Part shown: positions 54,141 to 63,829 of the stretch, one piece after another
Position numbering within the stretch: position 1 is the first letter of the stretch
How the letters are laid out: every line of letters begins with the position of its first letter
Source: Filimonas zeae
Lineage (GTDB): Bacteria; Bacteroidota; Bacteroidia; Chitinophagales; Chitinophagaceae
Assembly (NCBI RefSeq): GCF_014641615.1
Contig: NZ_BMIB01000004.1
Location: 558,001-622,000 of the forward strand
DNA: 64,000 nucleotides
Direction: 5' to 3'
Position numbers and translations under genes: made by a program
Notes under the pieces: generated by a model
What the model saw: the letters and a program-made list of their open reading frames with translations, nothing else
What the model was told of the DNA's origin: nothing
The model's database searches: none

Positions 54141-54180
54141 ATCCGCCTCCGGCCGCAAAAATTGCCTCCGTCAGGCGGAT
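54141..54180 (-). promoter_or_regulatory. hairpin between acpP and fabF
   Basis: ATCCGCCT and AGGCGGAT are perfect 8-bp arms around a 24-nt loop that can form an inner GCAA/TTGC stem. It lies 30 bases after the acpP stop. No full T-run follows, so it could be partial attenuation or an mRNA 3' protection element. Confidence 0.5.
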
Positions 54181-54210
54181 CAAATAATATCGCAAAGAAC
54201 GGCTGTACCG

Positions 54211-54447
54211 TTACTTGGCATGCTCTTCCAGATATGCCACTGCCTGACCAACAGTGGTAATAGTTTCGGCTTGCTCGTCAGGGATAGAGATGTTGAATTC
54301 TTTTTCGAACTCCATAATCAGCTCTACGGTGTCTAATGAATCGGCACCCAGATCGTTGGTGAAAGAAGCCTCGTTGGTTACTTCCGCTTCATCTACTCCT
54401 AATTTGTCAACAATGATCTTCTTAACTCTTGTTGCAATGTCTGACAT
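54211..54447 (-). CDS. acpP: acyl carrier protein
   Basis: ACP carries growing acyl chains on a phosphopantetheine arm attached to the serine of [15 protein letters not shown] (about residue 37). The 78-residue acidic protein is of normal length and sequence for AcpP ([18 protein letters not shown] at the start). It heads the acpP-fabF-rnc group and has a promoter-like box 24 bases upstream. Confidence 0.97.
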   Translation of the reverse strand: MSDIATRVKKIIVDKLGVDEAEVTNEASFTNDLGADSLDTVELIMEFEKEFNISIPDEQAETITTVGQAVAYLEEHAK

Positions 54448-54470
54448 TTTGAAAAGTTTTGTTACAGGCG

Positions 54471-54478
54471 CAAAAATA
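54471..54478 (-). promoter_or_regulatory. promoter -7 box upstream of acpP
   Basis: TATTTTTG on the minus strand matches TAnnTTTG, with a TTG about 18 bases upstream. It lies 23 bases before the acpP ATG. Confidence 0.6.
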
Positions 54479-54622
54479 TAATTTTTGACAAATAAGCAAG
54501 CTTTTAAGCCACTTTTGTTTTTGCTGTTTATAAATGCCTGCTTTCTGTTGCAATCTGTGCATTTTTTTCCATATCTACTTATCCCGTAAGTCCTTTAAAC
54601 AAGGGTACTGGTACACTTATTT

Positions 54623-55849
54623 TCACTGCTCATCACCAATATCAAACAAATACCGGTGATAATGAAACTGCATCGTTCTGAAAAAACAGGCCGGTATGGT
54701 AGCCAGTAACAGTAATATAAATAGTGTGGTAGTTTCGGGCACCAGGCAACCTATGCCTGCCAGTACAATCATCAGCCGGGCATATTCCAGGTAAAACACC
54801 CATTTTTTCTGTTCCAGAATAGCACCTGTATTTATTAAGGAGATAATAATAAAGGCAGATAATACTACCAGTTGCGAGGCAGGCAGGTATTTTTCCAGTA
54901 AACAAATGGCAAATAACAGCACCAGGGTTACACTGGTTTGTATAATAATATACCTGCGCTGCGCTTTATTATTCTTCAGGCTGGGGGGCGATTGGGTTAG
55001 CAGCAGCTTTTCCAGTTTATCCCGGTTGGCTGGGTCCAGGTCGTCCGGCCTGCCAAAAATCACTTTCCAGCGTTGCTTTAAGGTGCGTGCCTTTATAAAA
55101 GCATACCCTATTTCCAGTATAAAATGAAAATGCTGCCATAAAAAGCTGTGATGGCCCAGCGGTTTGGTAAGCCCGTAGCTGATAGGCGCATCGCCTTCTT
55201 TTACAAAAGTGCCAAACAGTTTATCCCATATAATTAATACATCCCCGTAATTTTTATCCAGATACTCCTCATTAGAGGAATGGTGTACGCGGTGGTGAGA
55301 GGGGGTTACAAATATATATTCTATCCAACCCAGCTTTCCAATGGTTTGGGTATGGGTGAAAAAAGGATACAGACCATGAATAAGTAAAAACAGGGTAATC
55401 ATTTCCGGCGGAAACCCTATAAAAGGCAATACCGCCCAGAACAAACTGCGCACCACCGCCTGAAAAATGGTAATACGGGCAGCCACCGTAAAATTAAAAT
55501 CCTCACTCTGGTGGTGTACCACATGCACCGCCCAGAATACATTTATTTCATGCGCCAGCCGGTGGTACCAGTACCAAACCAGATCGGTAAGTAAAAACAG
55601 CAAAATCCAGGTATACCAGTGTGGCCGGATAGAAAAAAGCGCATAATGATCATGAATGTATTTAAACAGGTAAAAAAATAACCCGGTAGTAAACACATCT
55701 GTCAGTCTTTCTGCTATACCTACGTTCAGATTTGCAATGCTTTCTGCAAACTGAAAATAGTTTTTACCCGTCCGGCGGCAGTGCCAATACTCCAGCCCTA
55801 TAAAAAAAAGAAAAAACGGAACAGCAAGCCCGATAAGATTCATTCCCAT
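54623..55849 (-). CDS. sterol desaturase / fatty-acid hydroxylase family membrane protein
   Basis: This integral membrane di-iron enzyme family hydroxylates or desaturates lipids. The 408-residue protein has the histidine clusters expected for the di-iron site: WYHRLAHEINVFWAVHVVHHQSED (about residues 94-117) and TPSHHRVHHSSNEEY (about 182-196). The N-terminal half holds four hydrophobic segments. The C-terminal part after residue 290 has four further helices, longer than the plain domain. Substrate unknown; bacterial members act on hopanoid, carotenoid or sphingolipid-like lipids. Confidence 0.85.
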   Translation of the reverse strand: MGMNLIGLAVPFFLFFIGLEYWHCRRTGKNYFQFAESIANLNVGIAERLTDVFTTGLFFYLFKYIHDHYALFSIRPHWYTWILLFLLTDLVWYWYHRLAHEINVFWAVHVVHHQSEDFNFTVAARITIFQAVVRSLFWAVLPFIGFPPEMITLFLLIHGLYPFFTHTQTIGKLGWIEYIFVTPSHHRVHHSSNEEYLDKNYGDVLIIWDKLFGTFVKEGDAPISYGLTKPLGHHSFLWQHFHFILEIGYAFIKARTLKQRWKVIFGRPDDLDPANRDKLEKLLLTQSPPSLKNNKAQRRYIIIQTSVTLVLLFAICLLEKYLPASQLVVLSAFIIISLINTGAILEQKKWVFYLEYARLMIVLAGIGCLVPETTTLFILLLLATIPACFFRTMQFHYHRYLFDIGDEQ

Positions 55850-55945
55850 ATTGATTGCTTTAGTCTACCGTAAATGTAGAGTAAAAATTATAAAGCAGAA
55901 TCCCGAAAATGATGCTTAACTTGAAAATTTAACAGCATAATTACT

Positions 55946-56374
55946 ATGGCTATCAGAATAATCGATCACGGCACGAAAGAGTACCAGCAAATGATTAATC
56001 TGCGCTACATGATTCTGCGTAAACCCCTTGGCCTGGAATTTTCACCGGAAGAATTGGAAAAGGAGAAGAATGATATCCTGATCGGCTGTTTCGATGATGA
56101 CAAAATGGAAGGTTGCTGCATGCTTACAGACAGTGGCAACAAAGTGGTTCGCTTAAGACAAATGGCAGTATTATCAGGCCTGCAGGGCAAAGGCCTGGGT
56201 AGGGTACTCATGCAATTTGCAGAGAACATAGCGCGCGACAGAGGGTTTAAAACACTTTCCATGCACGCCCGCAAAACAGCAGCAGGTTTTTATGAAAAGT
56301 TGGGCTACCATATTTCGGGGGAGGAATTTGTGGAAGTAACCATCCCCCATTTTATTATGGAAAAAGCTTTGTAA
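55946..56374 (+). CDS. GNAT-family N-acetyltransferase
   Basis: This 142-residue protein has the acetyl-CoA-binding motif VLSGLQGKGLGRVLMQFAEN (about residues 76-95) and the C-terminal KTAAGFYEKLGYHISGEEF, hallmarks of the GNAT fold. The acceptor substrate is unknown. It is a single gene between two minus-strand genes and has no recognised operon partner. Confidence 0.85.
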   Translation: MAIRIIDHGTKEYQQMINLRYMILRKPLGLEFSPEELEKEKNDILIGCFDDDKMEGCCMLTDSGNKVVRLRQMAVLSGLQGKGLGRVLMQFAENIARDRGFKTLSMHARKTAAGFYEKLGYHISGEEFVEVTIPHFIMEKAL

Positions 56375-56394
56375 GTACTTTATCAGGCGTATTA

Positions 56395-56877
56395 CTACTT
56401 TTTCATGGCAGTAATACGCTTGTTTAACATACCCCGCAGTTCGTGCGTAAACTCCGTACCCATATTGTCTTTGGGAACCAGAAAAAACAGCTTGGTAGAA
56501 AAATACAGATGAAAGAAATGTGGACTTTCGAAAAAGCCTGAGAAGTTCTGCCAGTTCCAGTCCACATACCCCTGCGTACTTTCCAGTCTTACCTTATCTT
56601 CCAGAAAAAAGATAGTAAACCGGTCTTTAAAAGTAGCATTGCGCTTATAAATAGTGGTAGGCAGTATATACCAGAACGAAAGCATCATAAAAAGCCAGAT
56701 ACAGCTGCCCAGTAAAAACGGTTCCGGGCGTATCTTTTTACTGTAAAACAGCACGGCGGCAATAATAGCAAACACATTTACCAATATCACCATAATCCGT
56801 ATTTCCGGACGCGACATAAAATGGTAACGTAACCCCTGTATCACTTTCTTTTTATCGTAGCTGAAATTGAATTGCAT
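56395..56877 (-). CDS. YcxB-like membrane protein
   Basis: This 160-residue protein has two membrane helices (residues about 29-46 and 52-72) followed by a soluble domain. That domain carries the pattern GYVDWNWQNFSGFFESPHFFHLYFS (residues about 103-127), which resembles the YcxB C-terminal domain. Function unknown. It lies downstream of nrdJ but after a strong terminator, so it should have its own promoter. Confidence 0.65.
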   Translation of the reverse strand: MQFNFSYDKKKVIQGLRYHFMSRPEIRIMVILVNVFAIIAAVLFYSKKIRPEPFLLGSCIWLFMMLSFWYILPTTIYKRNATFKDRFTIFFLEDKVRLESTQGYVDWNWQNFSGFFESPHFFHLYFSTKLFFLVPKDNMGTEFTHELRGMLNKRITAMKK

Positions 56878-56915
56878 ATTCTCCGGTCAAGGCCGTAAAA
56901 GTAACTCTATTTTAT

Positions 56916-56946
56916 AAAAAAGAGGTTGCCTTTTACAGCAACCTCT
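56916..56946 (-). terminator. intrinsic terminator after nrdJ
   Basis: On the minus strand AGAGGTTGC, an 8-nt loop and GCAACCTCT are followed by a T-rich run. It lies about 30 bases after the nrdJ stop. Confidence 0.9.
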
Positions 56947-56974
56947 ACAGGTTATATGCATAATTCGTTAGTAT

Positions 56975-59900
56975 TTAACTGCATCCCATGCTATTCCCAC
57001 AATTCAGGCACTTGTAACAAGTACCACTGCGCACGGTAATATGCCCACAGGTATTACATGCCGGTGCATCGCTCTGCATACTCTTTGCCGCCGCATTTAC
57101 CGCATCCAGTCCCCCCCCTGCTTTTACCGCTTTCTGCATTTTATGGGGCGTGGCGGCAGGAGTAACATTGGGTGAGCCAGCTGGCGCTACCACCCTTATG
57201 CTACTCAGTTCAGGTTTCTCCGCTTCCTCCGGTATATCGTCATGTGGTATATTCATCACCTCTGGCCTGTCCAGCACATGTACCAGATCGGTACGGCCCA
57301 GGTATTCATACGCCAGCGCACGGAATACAAAGTCAACCAGCGAGGTAGTGGTTTTAATATTCGGATGGTCTACCATGCCCGATGGTTCAAAACGGGTAAA
57401 CACAAACTTCTCTACAAACTCCTCCAGCGGCACTCCATACTGTAGCCCCACCGAAATAGCAATAGCAAAACAGTTCATCAGGCTACGCAGCGTAGAGCCT
57501 TCTTTTGCCAGGTCTATAAAAATTTCCCCCAGTGTGCCATCATTGTATTCTCCGGTATGCAGAAAAATAGCCTGCCCCCCTACTTTGGCTTTTTGTGTAA
57601 AGCCTCTGCGTTTAACAGGCAGCGTTCTTCTCTCTACTATACTGGCCAACTCGCGTTTTAAGCGGGTATCGGGCGATTCCTGTACTCTTTTCTGCACTTC
57701 TTCCAGTAATTCCTCTATGGTTAATTTGCCCAGATCCACAATCTGCGCTATTTCAGCGGCAGGCTGTGGCGCTTCCTGCGCCGTCTCTTCCACAGCATCT
57801 TTTTTCTTTTTATCGCTCTTGTTGCTTAATGGTTGCGACAGCTTAGAACCATCACGGTACAATGCGTTGGCTTTTAAACCCAGCTTCCAGCTTAGCATAT
57901 AACAATCGGCTATCTCTTCTACCGATGCTTCATGGGGCAGGTTAATGGTTTTAGAAATAGCACCACTTAAAAACGGCTGGCAGGCAGCCATCATCCGTAT
58001 ATGGCCATGCGCATGAATATACCGCTCTCCTTTTTTACCACACTTATTGGCGCAATCAAACACCGCCAGATGCTCGGGTTTCAGATACGGAGCACCTTCT
58101 ACCGTCATAGTACCGCATACATAATCATTGGCAGCATCAATCTGCTCTTCTGTAAAGCCCAACGCATCCAGCAAGTCAAAATTCCAGTCGTTATACTGGC
58201 TGGCAGTAAAGCCCAGTCTTTCCAGGCATGCTTCACCCAATGTAAAGCGGTTAAAAATAAATCCTATTTCGAACGCGGCTTTAGCAGCCTCATTCAGTTT
58301 CTTTATCTCTTCTGCAATCAGCCCCTTCTCACTCAGCGTTTGCGGGTTAATAAATGGCGCGCCTTCAAAGCTGGCAGCGCCAACGGCGTATTTTACAATC
58401 GCATCCGTTTCCCGGTCGCTGTAGCCTAAATGTTTCAGTGCAACAGGTACAGACTGATTTATAATTTTAAAGTATCCGCCACCCGATAGCTTCTTAAACT
58501 TCACCAGAGCAAAATCCGGCTCTACACCAGTGGTATCACAATCCATTACCAGTCCAATAGTGCCCGTAGGTGCTATTACAGTAGTTTGCGCATTACGGTA
58601 ACCGTATTGCTCTCCCAAACGCACGGCATCATCCCAGGCACGGGTAGCTGCTTTCAATAGGTAGTCAGGGCAATGCGTTGCTTGTATACCCACCGGCTTT
58701 ACACTCAAACCTTCATAGGCATCCACCGCATCATAAGCAGCCGCCCGGTGGTTGCGCATTACACGCAGCATATCGGTTTTATTCTCTTCATACTTAGCAA
58801 AGGCGCCCAGTATGCCCGCCATTTCAGCGGAGGTTTTGTAGGCTACACCCGTCATAATAGCCGAAACAGCACCTGCTATACCTCGCGCAGCTTCGCTGTC
58901 GTAAGGTATACCGCTTACCATAAGCACCGTGCCCAGGTTGGCAAAACCCAACCCCAGGGTACGGTAGTCGTAAGATAACTGTGCCACTTCCCTGGAAGGA
59001 AACTGCGCCATCAGTACCGATATTTCCAATACCACTGTCCACAACCGGCAGGTGTATTCAAAGCCCTCTACATCAAACAGGCTTTTCTCCGTATCAAAAA
59101 ACTTAATCAGATTGGCCGATGCCAGATTACAAGCCGTATTGTCCAGAAACATATATTCCGAACAGGGGTTAGAAGCGTTAATACGTCCTCCCTGCGGGCA
59201 GGTGTGCCATTCATTAATAGTGGTATCATATTGCGTACCGGGGTCGGCACAACGCCACGCGGCATAGGAAATCTGGTTCCATACTTCGCGGGCCGGCACC
59301 TTTTTCATTACCCGCCCATCCATACGCGCTTTCAATTCCCAGTCACCATCCTCTTCCAGCACCTGAAAAAACGAATTGGGAATACGGATAGAATTATTTG
59401 AATTCTGGCCGGCTACGGTAAGGTAAGCCTCCCCTTCATAACTATTATCATAACCAGCAGCTACCAGGGCCGCCACTTTTTTCTCTTCCTCTACTTTCCA
59501 GTTAATAAATTCCAGTATTTCGGGGTGGTCCAGATCCAGACAAACCATTTTAGCCGCCCGGCGGGTAGTACCACCACTTTTAATAGCCCCCGCAGCCCGG
59601 TCGCCTATTTTTAAAAACGACATCAGCCCCGAGGATGTGCCACCACCGCTCAATTTTTCACCCGATCCGCGAATGGCCGAGTAGTTGGTACCCACCCCGG
59701 AACCATATTTAAATATGCGCGCCTCCCGCACCCACAAATCCATAATACCGCCTTCGTTAACCAGATCATCGTTAACAGATAATATAAAGCAGGCATGCGG
59801 TTGAGGCCGCTCATATGCATTGGAAGACTTTTTTAGTTCGCCATCGGCAGGGTCTACATAGTAATGGCCCTGTGGCTTTCCGGTAATACCGTAGCTTTCA

Positions 59901-60337
59901 TGCAGTCCGGTGTTAAACCACTGCGGACTATTGGGCACACAGGCCTGGTTTAATATACTATATACCAGTTCGTCGTAAAACACCTGTGCATCGGCAGCAG
60001 TAGCAAAATACCCATAGCGCTCGCCCCATACCTTCCAGCAGTTGGCCATACGGTGTGCCACTTGCTTTACGCTGGTTTCCCGCCCCATGGTGCCATCCGG
60101 CTGCGGCACCCCCGCCTTTCTAAAATATTTCTGCGCCAGTATATCCGTAGCAATCTGGCTCCACTGCTTCGGCACCTCCACATTGGTCATTTCAAACACT
60201 ATTTCACCACTGGGGTTACGGATAACACTGGTACGGTAATCATAATCGAATAAATCAAACGGACTAACGCCGTTGCGGGTAAAGCGCCTGGTGAAAGAAA
60301 GGCCTTTCTGCGCCTGCTGTTTTGCCATAGTCTCCAC
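56975..60337 (-). CDS. nrdJ: adenosylcobalamin-dependent (class II) ribonucleotide reductase
   Basis: This enzyme reduces ribonucleotides to deoxyribonucleotides using a B12-derived radical, so it needs no oxygen. The 1120-residue protein has the catalytic barrel with [21 protein letters not shown] (about residues 386-406), the active-site Asn-Pro-Cys-Ser-Glu region, and the second signature [23 protein letters not shown] (about residues 572-594). Near the C-terminus a zinc-ribbon-like CNTCGH and [14 protein letters not shown] provide the reducing cysteines. The start could be 60337 or the ATG at 60328. No cobalamin riboswitch was recognised upstream. A strong terminator follows. Confidence 0.94.
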   Translation of the reverse strand: METMAKQQAQKGLSFTRRFTRNGVSPFDLFDYDYRTSVIRNPSGEIVFEMTNVEVPKQWSQIATDILAQKYFRKAGVPQPDGTMGRETSVKQVAHRMANCWKVWGERYGYFATAADAQVFYDELVYSILNQACVPNSPQWFNTGLHESYGITGKPQGHYYVDPADGELKKSSNAYERPQPHACFILSVNDDLVNEGGIMDLWVREARIFKYGSGVGTNYSAIRGSGEKLSGGGTSSGLMSFLKIGDRAAGAIKSGGTTRRAAKMVCLDLDHPEILEFINWKVEEEKKVAALVAAGYDNSYEGEAYLTVAGQNSNNSIRIPNSFFQVLEEDGDWELKARMDGRVMKKVPAREVWNQISYAAWRCADPGTQYDTTINEWHTCPQGGRINASNPCSEYMFLDNTACNLASANLIKFFDTEKSLFDVEGFEYTCRLWTVVLEISVLMAQFPSREVAQLSYDYRTLGLGFANLGTVLMVSGIPYDSEAARGIAGAVSAIMTGVAYKTSAEMAGILGAFAKYEENKTDMLRVMRNHRAAAYDAVDAYEGLSVKPVGIQATHCPDYLLKAATRAWDDAVRLGEQYGYRNAQTTVIAPTGTIGLVMDCDTTGVEPDFALVKFKKLSGGGYFKIINQSVPVALKHLGYSDRETDAIVKYAVGAASFEGAPFINPQTLSEKGLIAEEIKKLNEAAKAAFEIGFIFNRFTLGEACLERLGFTASQYNDWNFDLLDALGFTEEQIDAANDYVCGTMTVEGAPYLKPEHLAVFDCANKCGKKGERYIHAHGHIRMMAACQPFLSGAISKTINLPHEASVEEIADCYMLSWKLGLKANALYRDGSKLSQPLSNKSDKKKKDAVEETAQEAPQPAAEIAQIVDLGKLTIEELLEEVQKRVQESPDTRLKRELASIVERRTLPVKRRGFTQKAKVGGQAIFLHTGEYNDGTLGEIFIDLAKEGSTLRSLMNCFAIAISVGLQYGVPLEEFVEKFVFTRFEPSGMVDHPNIKTTTSLVDFVFRALAYEYLGRTDLVHVLDRPEVMNIPHDDIPEEAEKPELSSIRVVAPAGSPNVTPAATPHKMQKAVKAGGGLDAVNAAAKSMQSDAPACNTCGHITVRSGTCYKCLNCGNSMGCS

Positions 60338-60660
60338 TTTGTAAGGTTAGAAATCGGATTAGTTTGCTGTTTTTCCAGAGTCCGGGGCGGGGAATACGAA
60401 TTTAACTTTCTCCACCGGTTTTCCACGGCTACAGATATTAACAGCATGTGAATAAGCCCGCCCGTCGTTTATTGTGTAAAACGGCACCACATTTGACTTA
60501 TTTTTGCATTCCCCCCGCTGGTTTTTACCGTATATTAAACACGAAAACAGTGCTTTTGTGCGGAAAAGGAGGCTTGTCTGTATTACAGCTGCTAAATAAT
60601 TAGTTGGTTGAGTTTCAGAGATTTTTCCTTTTTTTGCAGGGAGCACCTATACCAAATGGC
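60338..60660. other. divergent intergenic region between nrdJ and the GGGP synthase gene
   Basis: This 323-base gap has a TAnnTTTG box on the plus strand at 60499 and no clear minus-strand box for nrdJ. No riboswitch, RNA gene or small protein gene was recognised. Confidence 0.45.
60499..60506 (+). promoter_or_regulatory. possible promoter -7 box upstream of the GGGP synthase gene
   Basis: TATTTTTG matches TAnnTTTG. It would give a leader of about 150 bases before the ATG at 60661, which is long for this genome, so the call is weak. Confidence 0.35.
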
Positions 60661-61425
60661 ATGAAGCATACGCTGTACGATCAATTCGCAGAAAGAAAAA
60701 AACTGGGCCGGAAATCATTCACGGTGCTGATTGATCCCGACAAAGTGGATACACCAAAACTGGATAAGCTGGTTAACCTTTCCGTTAATGCAGGTGTTGA
60801 CTATTTCTTCCTTGGCGGCAGTCTTGTTATTAATAATAACCTGGATGAATGCATCCAGCAGATTAAGCAAAACTGTGATATCCCCGTTATCCTGTTTCCA
60901 GGCTCGCCCTCGCAGGTTAGCAAATATGCAGATGCCTTATTGTACCTCTCTTTAATATCAGGCCGCAATCCGGAATTGCTGATTGGCCAGCATGTAATCA
61001 GCGCTCCTTTTGTAAAAAAGAGTGGGCTGGAAATTATGTCCACAGGTTATATGGTTATTGATGGCGGCGCTCCCACCACTGTATCCTATATTTCCAATGC
61101 CACTCCCATACCTTCCGATAAAAGTGAAATAGCCATGTGTACAGCTATGGCCGGCGAAATGCTGGGCATGAAGCTGATTTATATGGATGCAGGAAGTGGT
61201 GCTAAACGCCCCATCTCCGAAGCTATGATTGAAAATGTATCCCGCTACATTGAATCTCCGCTTATTATAGGTGGCGGTATTGTAACCCCGGAAAAAGCAT
61301 ATCTCAACTGTAAGGCAGGCGCAGATGTAATTGTGGTGGGCAATGCTATTGAAAAAGATACTTCCCTTATTAAAGAAATGAGCGATGCTGTACACCAGTT
61401 GTCTACCGCCGGCTCTGTTAGCTGA
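60661..61425 (+). CDS. geranylgeranylglyceryl/heptaprenylglyceryl phosphate synthase family protein
   Basis: This TIM-barrel enzyme family makes an ether bond between glycerol-1-phosphate and a polyprenyl diphosphate, the first step of archaeal-type lipids. The 254-residue protein from the ATG at 60661 (MKHTLYDQFAERKKLG) shows TVLIDPDKVD near residue 20 and FLGGSLVINNN. Further on are ILFPGSPSQVS, YMDAGSGAKRPIS near residue 178 and IIGGGIVTPEKA near residue 203, with the phosphate-binding loops. The G1P-binding residues look intact, so the protein should be active. The product in Bacteroidota is not established. The gene stands alone and ends at a strong terminator. Confidence 0.88.
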   Translation: MKHTLYDQFAERKKLGRKSFTVLIDPDKVDTPKLDKLVNLSVNAGVDYFFLGGSLVINNNLDECIQQIKQNCDIPVILFPGSPSQVSKYADALLYLSLISGRNPELLIGQHVISAPFVKKSGLEIMSTGYMVIDGGAPTTVSYISNATPIPSDKSEIAMCTAMAGEMLGMKLIYMDAGSGAKRPISEAMIENVSRYIESPLIIGGGIVTPEKAYLNCKAGADVIVVGNAIEKDTSLIKEMSDAVHQLSTAGSVS

Positions 61426-61453
61426 TATATAAGTTTAAGGCTGTTTTCTGCAT

Positions 61454-61484
61454 AAAAAAACCGGAAGAGTAGAAACAATTCCGG
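61454..61484 (-). terminator. minus-strand terminator downstream of the small ORF / M28 gene
   Basis: On the minus strand CCGGAA, a 12-nt loop and TTCCGG are followed by seven T. It is the only minus-strand terminator candidate after the peptidase gene. Confidence 0.55.
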
Positions 61485-61531
61485 GTATATTCATGAGAAA
61501 ACTAAACCAGTTTAGCATTATTTTATACTAC

Positions 61532-61570
61532 CTGCCTGCACGTGTTTTACACAATGCAGGCAGTTTTTTT
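61532..61570 (+). terminator. intrinsic terminator after the GGGP synthase gene
   Basis: CTGCCTGCA and TGCAGGCAG form a perfect 9-bp stem followed by seven T, about 107 bases after the stop. Confidence 0.88.
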
Positions 61571-61599
61571 ATTTAATAAAATAAGGATAGTTATTATAA

Positions 61600-61710
61600 T
61601 CAGAAAATGGCAGCATCCGTGGCCAGCACCATCATCAGCAGTACGTAATTGTTACGTTTATCGCTGAAATGTTTGTATGGGTAGTCTGGTTGCAGATATT
61701 TGGATTTCAC
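61600..61710 (-). CDS. possible 36-residue small protein
   Basis: A GTG at 61710 opens a 36-codon frame ending in TGA. The product has a polar start (VKSKYLQPDYPYKHFSDKRN) and a hydrophobic end (NYVLLMMVLATDAAIF). A TAnnTTTG box (TACTTTTG, 61713-61720) sits directly upstream and a terminator lies about 115 bases downstream, so a separate short transcript is plausible. The hydrophobic tail is short for a full membrane helix. There is no family match that I know, and a chance frame in a non-coding RNA is an alternative. Confidence 0.35.
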   Translation of the reverse strand: MKSKYLQPDYPYKHFSDKRNNYVLLMMVLATDAAIF

Positions 61711-61712
61711 TA

Positions 61713-61720
61713 CAAAAGTA
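61713..61720 (-). promoter_or_regulatory. promoter -7 box downstream of the M28 peptidase gene
   Basis: TACTTTTG on the minus strand matches TAnnTTTG. It lies in the 333-base gap 61426-61758 and points away from the peptidase gene, so it should drive the small frame or a short RNA. Confidence 0.45.
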
Positions 61721-61758
61721 CGGTTATGTTCCCATTTCTGTTACAGCTTTCTGTAATG

Positions 61759-63045
61759 CTATTTTAATTCAGCCGTATTTACACGCGAAGGCGTATCTGC
61801 TCCTTTGATAATACTGGTTGAACTGATAGCTATTGCCTTTATAATCTCCGTCATATTTTTAATGTCCAGTGTGCTTACCTCATCACTTAGCTGATGATAG
61901 TTCGCCTCTGAATCCATTTTAGAAGTAGAGATAGTATGCGCCGGTACACCTAAACGGGCCAGTGTAGCGTTGTCAGAACGGTAAAACAGTTGCTGATCCG
62001 TATAAGGGTCCGGATGGAAAGTAAAGCCCGAACCTTTCAGGTTTTTCTCCAGTATTTTACCCATATCTGTTTTTTCATAGCCGGTAATATAAGCGGAATT
62101 TTTACCCCACTTAGACTCTGTTCCTATCATTTCAATATTGAACATAGCCATTACTTTAGCCGGATTAAACTGACGGGAGAAATACTGAGAGCCAAAACCA
62201 CCAATTTCTTCAGCCGTAAAAGCTGCAAAAACAATGGTACGCTCATTTGTTTTTAACTCCTTAAAATATTTAGCCAGCATAATTACCGCTGTAGTTCCGG
62301 CAGCATCATCATTGGCGCCGTTGTAAATAGAATCGCCCTTTTCTGGTTTGTCTGCGATACCCAAATGATCGTAGTGACCAGAGAAAATTACATACTCATC
62401 CTTTTTACTTTTTCCGGGCAGTATTCCTACCACATTCTGAGCCTGTTGCTCATCAATTTCCTGCACTACTTCCAGCAGGTAAGCGGCAGGTGCTTCATCA
62501 GCCAGTACAAATAATACATCCGGTGCATTAGCAAACAACTGCTTTTTAAAGTAGTTAAGTCGTTTGAACATTTTAGCAAAGCTGTTGTCTACAAATACAA
62601 CCTGGTTTTTACCAGCCTGCAGGTAAGCCATGGCTTTATCAAAAAAGTTCTCACCCCCCTTAATGTATTCAATGGTATAGCCTGTTTTTTCATCTACCTG
62701 CAACATTCTTTTAGGCGTGATAGCTATAAAACGGTCCGCTTCCAGCTTTTTGCCACCCAGTACAATATTGCTGCTTCTTACTTTGGTTTCTACCAGTACA
62801 AACTTTTGTAAAAAGCCGCTGGTACCCTCCAGTGGCTCCAGGCCTGCTCTTTTAAACTCGTCTGCAATAAACAGTGCAGCCCTTTCATTGCCGGGCGTTC
62901 CTGTTTTACGTCCCTGCATGGCATCGGCAGCCAGAATATTTTCTATACGCAGTGCTTCCTGGCTGTTGATAACGGCATCAATTTTCTGCGAAAACGAAAA
63001 CAGAGAACCGGCAATAAATGCCAGTACAATCATCAGTTGCTTCAT
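61759..63045 (-). CDS. exported M28-family metallopeptidase
   Basis: This 428-residue protein has a signal peptide (KQLMIVLAFIAGSLFSFS) and an M28 aminopeptidase domain. The zinc ligands are visible: the His of FSGHYDHLG near residue 223, the Asp of NGANDDAAG near residue 243, and the Glu pair of FAAFTAEEIGGFGS near residue 276, followed by NIEMIG. It should hydrolyse peptides in the periplasm or outside the cell. A PA-like insert lies between residues 60 and 210. It starts 22 bases after the response regulator gene and may be co-transcribed with it. Confidence 0.9.
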   Translation of the reverse strand: MKQLMIVLAFIAGSLFSFSQKIDAVINSQEALRIENILAADAMQGRKTGTPGNERAALFIADEFKRAGLEPLEGTSGFLQKFVLVETKVRSSNIVLGGKKLEADRFIAITPKRMLQVDEKTGYTIEYIKGGENFFDKAMAYLQAGKNQVVFVDNSFAKMFKRLNYFKKQLFANAPDVLFVLADEAPAAYLLEVVQEIDEQQAQNVVGILPGKSKKDEYVIFSGHYDHLGIADKPEKGDSIYNGANDDAAGTTAVIMLAKYFKELKTNERTIVFAAFTAEEIGGFGSQYFSRQFNPAKVMAMFNIEMIGTESKWGKNSAYITGYEKTDMGKILEKNLKGSGFTFHPDPYTDQQLFYRSDNATLARLGVPAHTISTSKMDSEANYHQLSDEVSTLDIKNMTEIIKAIAISSTSIIKGADTPSRVNTAELK

Positions 63046-63067
63046 GGTTCTTATATTGTTGCTGTGG

Positions 63068-63802
63068 TTATAAACTCATCATTTCTTTAAACTTCACCGT
63101 TTGCCTGCGGCTTACCTCAATCTTCTCTCCTCCTTTCAGCTCCAGCAACAGCCCGCCGTTAAAATAAGGCTCAATACGCTCAATCCAGCGCAGGTTAATA
63201 ATGTGCTTGCGGTTGGCACGGAAAAAAGTACGCTCATCCAACCTTTCTTCCAGTGCGTTAAGCGATTTTAATATTAAAGGTTTGTTGGTGCCAAAAAACA
63301 CCTTAGCATAGTTGCCTACACTTTCAAATAAACGAATCTCACCCAGTTTTACAAACCAGCAACGCTCGCCATCTTTTACAAACACCTGGTCTTCGTCGGT
63401 AAGCGGGCCTCTGTTTACAATACTGCCCTCCTCTGATTTTTCTTTATACAGTTCGTCCTGCAGTTTACAAATGGCATCTGCCAGCCGCTTGGGCTCTACC
63501 GGCTTTAGCAGGTAATCCAGCGCATTCACTTCAAAAGCTTTCAACGCATACTCGTCGTAAGCGGTAGTAAAAATAACACGGGGCGCTTTTTCCAGGTCGG
63601 CCAGCATATCAAAACCTGTTTTACCAGGCATCTGTATATCCAGAAAAATAAGATCCGGGTTCTGCGCTTCAATCTTCTCAATTCCTTCATCTGCATTGGA
63701 AGCTTCATCAATAATTTCTACGGCAGCGTGCTCCTGTAACAGTTTTCTCAGTTCATTTCGTGCAAGACGTTCATCGTCTACAATAATCGCTTTAATAGAC
63801 AT
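63068..63802 (-). CDS. LytTR-family response regulator
   Basis: This 244-residue protein has an N-terminal receiver domain with the phospho-acceptor Asp in DLIFLDIQMPGKTG (about residue 54), Thr in VIFTTAYDEYA and Lys in LLKPVEPKRL. A C-terminal LytTR DNA-binding domain follows (LDERTFFRANRKHIINLRWI, about residues 192-211). It pairs with the histidine kinase whose end lies 27 bases upstream. The target genes are unknown. Confidence 0.94.
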   Translation of the reverse strand: MSIKAIIVDDERLARNELRKLLQEHAAVEIIDEASNADEGIEKIEAQNPDLIFLDIQMPGKTGFDMLADLEKAPRVIFTTAYDEYALKAFEVNALDYLLKPVEPKRLADAICKLQDELYKEKSEEGSIVNRGPLTDEDQVFVKDGERCWFVKLGEIRLFESVGNYAKVFFGTNKPLILKSLNALEERLDERTFFRANRKHIINLRWIERIEPYFNGGLLLELKGGEKIEVSRRQTVKFKEMMSL

Positions 63803-63829
63803 ACCTTATTGTTTGCGTACATTCAGTGT

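Noticed and set aside
60338-60660. DnaA-like box (TTTTCCACG) or cobalamin riboswitch upstream of nrdJ
   Set aside because: The box has two mismatches to the consensus and stands alone; no B12-box could be recognised.
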